Assembly (NCBI GenBank): GCA_964552325.1
Contig: CAZKHA010000034.1
Coordinates: 1-27,969, forward strand
Length of the DNA stretch: 27,969 nucleotides
DNA from: CAZKCK01 sp964552325
GTDB taxonomy: Bacteria; Bacteroidota; Bacteroidia; Bacteroidales; TTA-H9
Direction: 5' to 3'
The number at the start of each line of letters is the position of its first letter. The stretch's first letter is position 1. This document shows positions 1-6,536 of this stretch, piece after piece. The translations under genes were made by a program, and so were the position numbers. The notes below the pieces were generated by a model. It ran no database searches. It worked only from the letters and a program-made list of their open reading frames with translations, and was not told where the DNA came from.

Positions 1-2
1 CA

Positions 3-218
3 CAAGTTAACCAAAGTGTGGTATTCAAAACCCAATGTGGATGGGTTCCTTGCACAGGGATTCAGGTTTATCAAATCCCCTCAGTTCCTAAAAGTGCTAC
101 AATAACTTATGGTTATGACAGCAACAACCAACTGATTACCAATGGCGATTGCCCAACTAAATACAGGCTAGACTGGCAGAAAAACAATCAATCTGGAACC
201 CTCTACTTATTCCTATAA
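3..218 (+). CDS. 3' end of an unrecognised protein (5'-truncated by window edge)
   Basis: An open frame enters from the left edge (first full codon at 3) and stops with TAA at 216-218, giving 71 residues with no ATG. The only start-like codon is a GTG at 18, so this is best read as the C-terminus of a longer protein. The sequence is rich in N, Q, T, Y and G and has three cysteines (QCGWVPC and DCP), which suggests an exported or surface protein. The closing part, around DWQKNNQSGTLYLFL, does not look like a T9SS sorting domain to me. I do not recognise the family; a faint resemblance to small repeat domains of Bacteroidota surface proteins (DUF5977-like, CG...VxYxxP) is only a guess. A strong terminator starts 27 nt after the stop, which supports this being a real transcribed gene end. 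Confidence 0.5.
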   Translation, partial: QVNQSVVFKTQCGWVPCTGIQVYQIPSVPKSATITYGYDSNNQLITNGDCPTKYRLDWQKNNQSGTLYLFL

Positions 219-244
219 TATGTTTGGGTCTTTTTCAAATGCGC

Positions 245-276
245 AAGCCGGCTTCAGCAATGAAGTCGGCTTTTTT
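245..276 (+). terminator. Intrinsic terminator of the left-edge gene
   Basis: An 11-bp stem, AAGCCGGCTTC (245-255) pairing with GAAGTCGGCTT (262-272) with one G-U wobble, has a 6-nt loop and runs into T271-T276. It lies 27 nt downstream of the plus-strand stop codon. On the minus strand the hairpin is not followed by a T run, so it serves the plus-strand gene rather than the convergent iron-sulfur gene. Confidence 0.85.
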
Positions 277-311
277 ATGCTTAAGCAGCAAAGCAAAAAC
301 GTTTGGGTCAG

Positions 312-1088
312 TTAAAGGTTCAATGCCATGGCTACAAGCTCGGCAATATCAAAGTTCTTTACTTCGTCTTGTTTCTCTTTAAATTTGAGGCCATCGGTAA
401 GCATGGTCATACAGAATGGGCAAGCAGTTGCAACTATTCCAGCCCCTGTTTCAAGTGCCTCATCGGTACGTTCGGCAAACACTTCTTTGGTGCCTTTTTC
501 GGCCTCCTTAAACATTTGAGCCCCACCGGCACCGCAGCATAAAGCAAAGCTTTTGTTCCTTTTCATCTCAATTTTGGTCGAGGGTATGGCTTCCAGTACT
601 TCCCTTGGAGCATCATATTCGCCATTGCCCCGCCCTAAATAACAGGGATCATGAAAGGTTATCTGTTTATCGGCAAATAATGATGAATCGACTTGTAAGC
701 GTCCCTCATTTAGCATTTGGGCTAAAAACTGCGTATGATGTATTACCTCATACGTGCCCCCAAGATCGGGGTATTCGTTCTTAAAAATATTGTAACAATG
801 TGGGCATATGGTGATTATCTTTTTTACATCGTACATCTTAAGTGTTTCGATAACTTGCATAGCCTGCATTTGGTACAGCATTTCGTTGCCAGCCCTGCGA
901 GCAGGATCGCCGGTACAGGTTTCTTCGGAACCCAAGCAGCCAAAATCAACTTCAAGATGTAGCAATATCTTGGCAAAAGCCTGCGTAACCTTGCGGTATC
1001 TTTGGTCAAAAGCACCGGCACAACCTACCCAAAACAGGTATTCGGGTGTTTTACCGGCTTGAAAGCGTTCGGCAAATAAAGGAATCAT
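312..1088 (-). CDS. CCG-domain (Fe-S)-binding protein, heterodisulfide reductase B/GlcF-like
   Basis: A 258-residue protein with two cysteine-rich CCG (DUF224) domains, as found in HdrB, GlcF, LutA and related redox proteins. Domain 1 carries C23 (WVGCAGAFD), C51, C58 and the C95-PH-C98 pair. Domain 2 has the more canonical set C149, C184-C185-G and C223-PF-C226. These cysteines would bind an iron-sulfur cluster. No signal peptide or membrane segment is seen, so it is probably cytosolic or docked to a membrane partner. In many Bacteroidota a close homologue sits right after a larger 4Fe-4S dicluster protein and is thought to form an electron-transfer complex with it. Here the upstream neighbour is instead a small STAS-like gene, and no partner is in the window. 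The physiological electron donor and acceptor are unknown. Confidence 0.85.
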   Translation of the reverse strand: MIPLFAERFQAGKTPEYLFWVGCAGAFDQRYRKVTQAFAKILLHLEVDFGCLGSEETCTGDPARRAGNEMLYQMQAMQVIETLKMYDVKKIITICPHCYNIFKNEYPDLGGTYEVIHHTQFLAQMLNEGRLQVDSSLFADKQITFHDPCYLGRGNGEYDAPREVLEAIPSTKIEMKRNKSFALCCGAGGAQMFKEAEKGTKEVFAERTDEALETGAGIVATACPFCMTMLTDGLKFKEKQDEVKNFDIAELVAMALNL

Positions 1089-1249
1089 AAGCTCAATGTT
1101 TACAGTATTTCAAGAATTTGCATAATACAAGGTTGTTTATCAATATTTTACAGAAATTAACTTACCAAGTTCTGTCAACCTATCAACCTTATTTTGCAAA
1201 TGTAACAAATTGTACCACGCTCGTTTGGAAAAAATGCCTGATACGTTAT

Positions 1250-1329
1250 AAGATTCTTCGTTATATCACTTTACACTGCTCAGTATAATATCTAATTATC
1301 TGTAATAATGCGCGTAACGAAGAATTCTT
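1250..1329. repeat. Inverted repeat in the 1089-1444 spacer
   Basis: TTCTTCGTTA (1254-1263) and TAACGAAGAA (1315-1324) are perfect 10-bp inverted copies. AAGA (1250-1253) and TCTT (1326-1329) extend the pairing across a one-base bulge. The enclosed 51 nt holds a small hairpin, ACTG-ct-CAGT. On the plus strand a run of six T follows at about 1332-1337, so a small structured RNA or a long-loop terminator is possible, although no plus-strand gene precedes it. The rest of the 355-bp spacer shows no gene. CAAATGTA at 1197-1204 reads TACATTTG on the minus strand, a TAnnTTTG-type -7 box about 110 nt upstream of the iron-sulfur gene, but no convincing -33 element accompanies it. Confidence 0.4.
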
Positions 1330-1444
1330 GAATTTTTTGCAGCACAACAATCAAAATGAATCTATTGCACCTAACAGAAATAAAAAGGATGGATAAAAAC
1401 CAACCGAAATTTCAACTTAATTAACTTCAATTGGAAAGTCTTAA

Positions 1445-1493
1445 GCTCCTTGGAGTTAATAAGCCTTTATAGAATCTGTATTAACCAAGGAGC
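1445..1493 (-). terminator. Long hairpin spanning the stop codon of the STAS-like gene
   Basis: GCTCCTTGG (1445-1453) pairs perfectly with CCAAGGAGC (1485-1493). TTAATA (1456-1461) pairs with TATTAA (1479-1484) across a 2-nt bulge. The result is a 15-bp stem with a 17-nt loop. One arm contains the stop codon (1481-1483) and the last codons of the upstream gene. No run of T follows on the minus strand, so it is not a textbook intrinsic terminator. It may instead protect a 3' end or end the transcript with help from a factor. Confidence 0.45.
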
Positions 1494-1846
1494 CAAGCCT
1501 CTGCTTTGTCAATATCTTGAAACATTTTAACGTGAAGTCCTCTATTAACAGCCACGGTCTCCCAAAAAGCAACATCTTGGCTTTCATTGGTGCCTGAAAC
1601 AATGGCTGTTTTGGCCAAACTGGGCACGTGTTGGGCAATAAACCGTGCCGATTCAAAAATATCGAAGGTACCCAAAGCATATTCGAGTTGCCGTTCATCA
1701 CACAAAACGTGTGTAGCTTTATTTATGAGAGCAGCTTGTATTACAGCCATACCATAGCTTTCAACCTCTTCGAGGCTATCATCCTTTCCGCTGGCTGTTA
1801 TTAATAAGTATCTGTCTTTCTTTGATATAGTATATGTAATAGCCAT
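1481..1846 (-). CDS. Small STAS/SpoIIAA-like protein of unknown function
   Basis: A 121-residue soluble protein without signal peptide, membrane segment or catalytic motif. It starts with a beta-rich stretch (ITYTISKKDRYLLITASG), then a helix and a strand ending THVLCDE. It closes with FQDIDKAEAWLLG, which resembles the F-x-D-x-x-x-A-x-x-W-L ending of STAS/SpoIIAA-like proteins. That family assignment comes from pattern and secondary-structure impression only. No serine phosphorylation motif of the SpoIIAA type is evident. The gene lies 113 nt beyond the last PUL gene and points the same way, with no clear terminator between them, so read-through from the PUL is possible. Its product looks unrelated to glycan breakdown. 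Confidence 0.55.
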   Translation of the reverse strand: MAITYTISKKDRYLLITASGKDDSLEEVESYGMAVIQAALINKATHVLCDERQLEYALGTFDIFESARFIAQHVPSLAKTAIVSGTNESQDVAFWETVAVNRGLHVKMFQDIDKAEAWLLG

Positions 1847-1959
1847 GTTGTAATACTATTGGGGAAAACGAAGAATTAAAAATACAAGTTATAAAGTACT
1901 TATTCGGTTCTTCTTGGTGTGCCTTACTAAAATATTAGCACTAAAGAAGATAGGGTATA

Positions 1960-3414
1960 TTATTCGATAATTAGTGTTTGGATGCTATGCGGCAGGCTTG
2001 TGGTTTCGGCTGCTTGGCCATCCAACCAAATGCGGTAAGCAATTTTGTCGGCCGAGGGGTTCATTACCACCACCACAATCGAATTATCGGTATTTACAAA
2101 AGCTGTGGTAAGCAATTGCCCGCGGCTTGTGGCTGCTATAATGCGCTTAGCACCTGGCCTGATGTACTTTGAGAAGTGTCCGATGTAATAGTAAGAACTT
2201 AAGTACTCTATCTGACCGTTTGCTGTATTTGCATGTACGGGTGCAAAGCAGAAATTCCCTACATGGTTTGGCCCACCTTTTTCGTCGAGTAGTATGTTCC
2301 AATCGGTCCAAGCCACCGTTCCGTTATTAAAGTCTTGAATCATTGACCTGCCATAGATTTCCCCGAATCGCCATTCGTTTATTTTCGCTGGGTCGAAGCT
2401 TTCGGCACAGCCTTCGGTAAAGATGAGGTTTGTGTTTGGGTAGGCCTCGTAAACACGCCTAACATTGTCAAATATTTTACCGCCACCTGTCCAATCCTCA
2501 TACCAATGGAACCCTATGCCCCATACGTATTTAGCGGCTTCAGGGTCATTTAGAATGGTGCTTGCGCGTTGGTAAATCAAGTCGCGGTTATGGTCCCAGG
2601 CGATTAGTTTTTTGTTGGACATGCCTGCCTTCGAAAGTGTGGGGCCCAAGAAATTTTTAATAAAGTCGCGTTCTTCTTCGGCAGTAAATATGCAGGATTC
2701 CCATTTTTGGGTAGCCATAGGCTCGTTCTGAACACTTAATCCCCAGATGGGAACACCCTCTGCTTCCCATGATTGGATGAATTTAATAAAGTAATTGGCC
2801 CAAGCTTGATTATAGGCAGGGAGTAGTTTGCCACCTCGCAGCATATTGTTGTTGTCTTTCATCCATGCGGGTGGGCTCCAAGGACTTGCATATAAGTTTA
2901 ATTTCCCGCCAGCAGCTTCTATGGCTTTTTTTACCATCGGAATGCGGTATTTCAAGTCGTGTGCAACCGTAAACGACTCGAGCGAAGCGTCCTTCTCCTG
3001 CACATAGGTATAGCTGCCCGATGAAAAATCGCAACTATGGATGTTAGTTCGAGCTAGCGTATAGCCAATTCCTTTCTCACTATCGTAAAGTTTCGAAATT
3101 ACTTCGGCTTGCTTATCGGCAGGCAGTTTTGCAAACGTTTCGGCTGAGGCATCGGTAATTGCACCCCCAATACCAACAAAAGTTTGAAAAGTTTTACCGG
3201 GATCCACAAAAATGCACGGCTGGGTTTCGAGGGGTTGACCAAAATAACTCAACTTAAGGCTAGCTTCTGGGCTTAGGCGTAAGGCTGTGTTTTCGGCAGT
3301 TGTAATCACCTTTACACTTGAATATGCCTGTTTGTTAATAATTTGAGCTTGAGCTATAAAAGCTATCGAGAGGTTAACAAAAAGAAGACCTCTAAAAACT
3401 GTTTTGATGGACAT
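1960..3414 (-). CDS. GH30 beta-glucanase/glucosidase with Sec signal peptide (GH30 copy A)
   Basis: A retaining glycoside hydrolase of family 30, clan GH-A, 484 residues from the chosen start. E231 in SVQNEP is the expected acid/base and E334 in FTEGCAE the nucleophile. SPWSPPAWMK and the FGGxGGAITD-like region near residues 80-90 are also family-typical. After the barrel comes the usual beta-sandwich (about 400-484). An in-frame ATG at 3483 exists, but it would overlap the GH16 gene and bury the signal peptide. The ATG at 3412-3414 gives a clean signal peptide ending AQA, with no lipobox cysteine, so a periplasmic or secreted soluble enzyme is expected. Bacteroidota GH30 enzymes include endo-beta-1,6-glucanases, beta-glucosidases and glucosylceramidase-like proteins, and I cannot fix the subfamily. 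Its place as the last gene of a GH16/GH30/GH5 cluster favours a beta-1,6-glucan role. Confidence 0.88.
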   Translation of the reverse strand: MSIKTVFRGLLFVNLSIAFIAQAQIINKQAYSSVKVITTAENTALRLSPEASLKLSYFGQPLETQPCIFVDPGKTFQTFVGIGGAITDASAETFAKLPADKQAEVISKLYDSEKGIGYTLARTNIHSCDFSSGSYTYVQEKDASLESFTVAHDLKYRIPMVKKAIEAAGGKLNLYASPWSPPAWMKDNNNMLRGGKLLPAYNQAWANYFIKFIQSWEAEGVPIWGLSVQNEPMATQKWESCIFTAEEERDFIKNFLGPTLSKAGMSNKKLIAWDHNRDLIYQRASTILNDPEAAKYVWGIGFHWYEDWTGGGKIFDNVRRVYEAYPNTNLIFTEGCAESFDPAKINEWRFGEIYGRSMIQDFNNGTVAWTDWNILLDEKGGPNHVGNFCFAPVHANTANGQIEYLSSYYYIGHFSKYIRPGAKRIIAATSRGQLLTTAFVNTDNSIVVVVMNPSADKIAYRIWLDGQAAETTSLPHSIQTLIIE

Positions 3415-3451
3415 ATTGCTGCTTATTGAAAAATGGGATAATCTAAAATTA

Positions 3452-4969
3452 TTATTGGGGCATGAAAACCCGTACGTAGTCAACCATCATTTTCTGAGGG
3501 AAAACGGTGGTAGCATTGGGATTGCCGGGCCAATTTCCGCCCACGGCTACATTAAAAATAAAGAACTGTGGTAATTTGAATGACTCGAAGTTAACCGTAG
3601 AGTTGGTAACCTCATAAAACTTTTTGTAATCAACATACCAAACAATAGAATTCTCTTGCCATAGGATACTGAATACATGGTATTTTTGGTTGAATCCTTC
3701 GCCGCCTGTAAGGGCATACGAACCACCTTTGTGTTGGTGGCCATTGTTGTTGTAATGTACTGTACCATACGTTTTGGTAACATCATGGCCCAGGTATTCC
3801 ATAATATCAATTTCGCCGCAAGATGGCCAGCCAACCTGACCTATATTGCCACCCAGCATCCATAATGCCGGCCAGATACCTTGGCCAACTGGCATCTTAG
3901 CCCTAATGTCGATACGGCCATAAGTGAATTCTTTTTTACCTGCCGTTTTTAAGCGTGCCGATTTGTAAACACCATTGCTGCTGGTAGCAACGATTGAAAG
4001 TTTTCCGTCGTAAACAAAGGAGTTGTCAGATGAATTGGTGTAAATCTCTAGTTCATTGTTGCCCCAGCCGCCACCACCGGTTTCGTAGGTCCACCAGTTT
4101 TGGTTCAGGCTGTTGCCATCAAATTCATCAGCCCACACTAGGTTCCAACCATCGTAAGAAGCAGGGGTAATTGGGCCATCGGAAGCTACTTCAGGTGCAA
4201 AACTGTCATCATCGGTAATGCTGATTTCTGCTTCAAGGTTGCCCGCAGCGGCATTTATGGGATTGGTGGCCAATACCTTAAAAGTTTTGTTGAATTCAAG
4301 CATATCATCACCAGTTAGTTGCACCTCAATGTATTTGATGGTTTCGCCAGCGGCAAAACTTATTGTGCCATCGGTAATAGCTGTATAGTCAATGCCTGCT
4401 TTTGCACTGCCATCTGCTGTTGAAAAGCTTAGGCTAACCACCTTATCATAGGCATCCGAAAGCATCACCTTTACCTTTGCAAGGCTTACTGCGCCTGTGC
4501 CTTCAGCTGTTTTTAGCTGTGAGGCAAGGTTGATAACCGGCAAAAACGGGTCATCATTCGTAATGGTAATTGTACACCGATAGTTGGTGAGGTTACTGTT
4601 TTTAGCATTGGAGGCGCTTAGGAAAAAGGATTCATCGCTTTCGAAAAGTGCATCACCAAACACTTTTACTGAAACCGACTTTGAAAGCTCGCCCGGCTGA
4701 AAAACAAGGATGCTATCTTTAATTGCTTGGTAATCTTCACCTTGTGTTGCAGTTCCATCTTGTGTATTTAAGGTTAAGCTCACAACTTTTTCGCTAGCAG
4801 TGCTTAATACCAATTGAATAGTGGCCAAAGCTTGGCTGGAATTGCCCTCTGTAATTGATGCTGTTTCAGTCAAACTTAGGTTTGGGGTTTCGGGTTCCGT
4901 TTTGCTACATGAGCCAATGGCAACAGCTTGTGCAAAAAGCAATAAAAGCAATAAGTATTTTATTTTCAT
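3452..4969 (-). CDS. Surface lipoprotein GH16 endo-beta-1,3-glucanase (laminarinase) with two Calx-beta domains
   Basis: A 505-residue lipoprotein. The signal peptide ends in a lipobox with acylated Cys21 (AIGSC), followed by an acidic stretch (SKTEPE) that fits surface export of Bacteroidota lipoproteins. Two Calx-beta domains follow (about 30-139 and 143-254), each closing with a calcium-type ITNDDP or ITDDDS motif. The GH16 catalytic jelly roll covers about 274-505. The motif GEIDIME gives E386 as nucleophile, D388, and E391 as acid/base. The beta-bulge form ExDxxE and WPALWMLGGN are typical of laminarinases (GH16 family 3-like). It should cut internal beta-1,3 bonds in laminarin-type glucans at the cell surface, with the Calx-beta domains as spacers. 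It lies 48 nt after the GH30 lipoprotein gene and 37 nt before GH30 copy A, so one operon is likely. Confidence 0.92.
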   Translation of the reverse strand: MKIKYLLLLLLFAQAVAIGSCSKTEPETPNLSLTETASITEGNSSQALATIQLVLSTASEKVVSLTLNTQDGTATQGEDYQAIKDSILVFQPGELSKSVSVKVFGDALFESDESFFLSASNAKNSNLTNYRCTITITNDDPFLPVINLASQLKTAEGTGAVSLAKVKVMLSDAYDKVVSLSFSTADGSAKAGIDYTAITDGTISFAAGETIKYIEVQLTGDDMLEFNKTFKVLATNPINAAAGNLEAEISITDDDSFAPEVASDGPITPASYDGWNLVWADEFDGNSLNQNWWTYETGGGGWGNNELEIYTNSSDNSFVYDGKLSIVATSSNGVYKSARLKTAGKKEFTYGRIDIRAKMPVGQGIWPALWMLGGNIGQVGWPSCGEIDIMEYLGHDVTKTYGTVHYNNNGHQHKGGSYALTGGEGFNQKYHVFSILWQENSIVWYVDYKKFYEVTNSTVNFESFKLPQFFIFNVAVGGNWPGNPNATTVFPQKMMVDYVRVFMPQ

Positions 4970-5017
4970 TGTATTAGGTTTAAGCAGAGTTTTATAATGA
5001 TTTTTTAAAATTTGTAT

Positions 5018-6472
5018 CTAATCCCATTGATACGTAGCTACGGCACCTGAAGGTAACGAAGTTGGAGCCATTTTACCCTTATACCCGATGTTAAATGTTT
5101 TAAGTTCGCTGCTGGTATTAATCACAATCAGGACTTTTTTCCCGTTGGGTGTTTTAAAAGCAACATTTGGTAATTCAACGTAATAGTTCGAATTTATACG
5201 AACTGAATTTAGGGGTAGAAATTTAGATGCATGGCCAATTATGTAATACGATACATTTCGGGTAACTCCATTGTTGATGGTTAGGGCGCCTTCGCATTTG
5301 GTACATCCGCCATTGGTATGTGGCTGGTAGTTTTGGTCGCTGGCAAGGTTCCATTCCAATACGCATTTAGCCCAGTTGCGCGATGCACCAATAATTAAGT
5401 TAACCATATGCCATTGCATGTCGCCTCCAAAATTCGATGGGCCGCCTACCCATTGCTCAGTAAAGTAAAGGTTTTTAGTAGGATAGGCATCATGAACAAG
5501 ACTTAGTGCCGAAATATCGCCCGCGTAGAGGTGAAAAGCAGAACCATCAACATATTGTGCTGCATCAGTGTCACTTAGGATGTTGGTGGCGTATTCGGGA
5601 TGGTCGCAATTATGATCGTACACCACTATTTTTGTGCTAATGCCCGCATTTTGAAAGGCTGGTCCTAGATGGCTTTTTACAAAGGTTTTCATGTCGTTTG
5701 AAGTCATGTACATACTTGGGTTGTTGCCATCGTGCAATGGTTCATTTTGAACGGTAATGGCATCCAGTGGTATGCCTTCAGCAAGCATAGCTTGTAGGTA
5801 CTTTACAAGGTATTGTGCATAAACTGGATAGTATTGGGGCTTGAGGCTTCCACCAATACTGTTATTATTGGTTTTCATCCATTTAGGAGCCGACCAAGGT
5901 GTGCCCATGATTTTTATAGTGGGGTTTATGGCTCTAATTTCCTTTAATAAGGGGATAAGGATTGCTTTATCAGGTTCGATGCTAAAGTGTTCGAGCGTTT
6001 CATCTGTTTGTCCGGCGGGCAAATCGTTGTACGAAAAAACGGTGGCATCCAAGTCAGAAGCCCCAATACTGATGCGTAAATAGTTGATGCTTATGGCATC
6101 TTTATCTGTTGAAAACAATTCGCGCAGAAGTTTTTGACGCTCAATAACTTCCAGTTTATTAATATTGTACGCACTACCTCCGGTTAAAGAGAAACCGAAC
6201 CCATCCATGGTTTGAAAGGTAAAGGAAGTATCGACGGTGATTGTTTGGAATTGATTTGAGGTAGTTTTAAAGTTTAGGATTGATGATTGCTTGGCTAGCA
6301 AAACTGATTGATCGGGTTTGGTAAGCCAGTACGAAACATCGCTATGGGTTATGGTGTCAGAAGGATCAATTGGCGGTTCGGTACCATCATCGTTGTTGCA
6401 TCCAAACGAAGCCGAAAAGCCAAGGCAAATAATCAGGACCAGTATCACGTGTTTAATTCGCAGATAAATCAT
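5018..6472 (-). CDS. GH30 lipoprotein, probable beta-1,6-glucanase (GH30 copy B)
   Basis: A 484-residue lipoprotein with lipobox Cys25 (SASFGC), then an acidic NNDDGTE stretch suggesting surface display. The GH30 (beta/alpha)8 barrel spans roughly 75-400 with acid/base E244 (TVQNEP) and nucleophile E339 (YFTEQW). GTPWSAPKWMKTN is the family-typical strand-loop. A CTKC pair (C390, C393) in GGCTKCEGALTI sits in the loop before the side beta-domain and resembles the GGCxxCxG motif of many Bacteroidota GH30 proteins. It is clearly diverged from GH30 copy A, so the two are unlikely to be a recent duplication. Together with GH16 it would debranch or cut beta-1,6-linked glucan. An exo-acting or glucosylceramidase-like role cannot be excluded. 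Confidence 0.88.
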   Translation of the reverse strand: MIYLRIKHVILVLIICLGFSASFGCNNDDGTEPPIDPSDTITHSDVSYWLTKPDQSVLLAKQSSILNFKTTSNQFQTITVDTSFTFQTMDGFGFSLTGGSAYNINKLEVIERQKLLRELFSTDKDAISINYLRISIGASDLDATVFSYNDLPAGQTDETLEHFSIEPDKAILIPLLKEIRAINPTIKIMGTPWSAPKWMKTNNNSIGGSLKPQYYPVYAQYLVKYLQAMLAEGIPLDAITVQNEPLHDGNNPSMYMTSNDMKTFVKSHLGPAFQNAGISTKIVVYDHNCDHPEYATNILSDTDAAQYVDGSAFHLYAGDISALSLVHDAYPTKNLYFTEQWVGGPSNFGGDMQWHMVNLIIGASRNWAKCVLEWNLASDQNYQPHTNGGCTKCEGALTINNGVTRNVSYYIIGHASKFLPLNSVRINSNYYVELPNVAFKTPNGKKVLIVINTSSELKTFNIGYKGKMAPTSLPSGAVATYQWD

Positions 6473-6507
6473 GTGTGTGTTGCTTGAATGTGATTTGAAT
6501 AAGACTA

Positions 6508-6515
6508 CAAAGTTA
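6508..6515 (-). promoter_or_regulatory. Candidate internal -7 element before the GH30-B gene
   Basis: CAAAGTTA on the plus strand reads TAACTTTG on the minus strand, a full match to the Bacteroidota TAnnTTTG box, 36 nt upstream of the GH30-B start in the 64-nt gap after GH5. No TTG -33 element is present at the expected distance, so this is weak. Confidence 0.22.
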
Positions 6516-6536
6516 ATTCAGAAAGTTTGTGTGAGT

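Noticed and set aside
1456..1701. 81-codon ORF in a second frame over the STAS-like gene
   Set aside because: Shadow of the STAS-like frame, with no start context or domain.
3415..3483. Longer N-terminus for GH30 copy A, starting at 3483
   Set aside because: It would overlap the end of the GH16 gene and place 23 polar residues before the signal peptide; the ATG at 3414 gives a normal signal peptide and a 37-nt gap.
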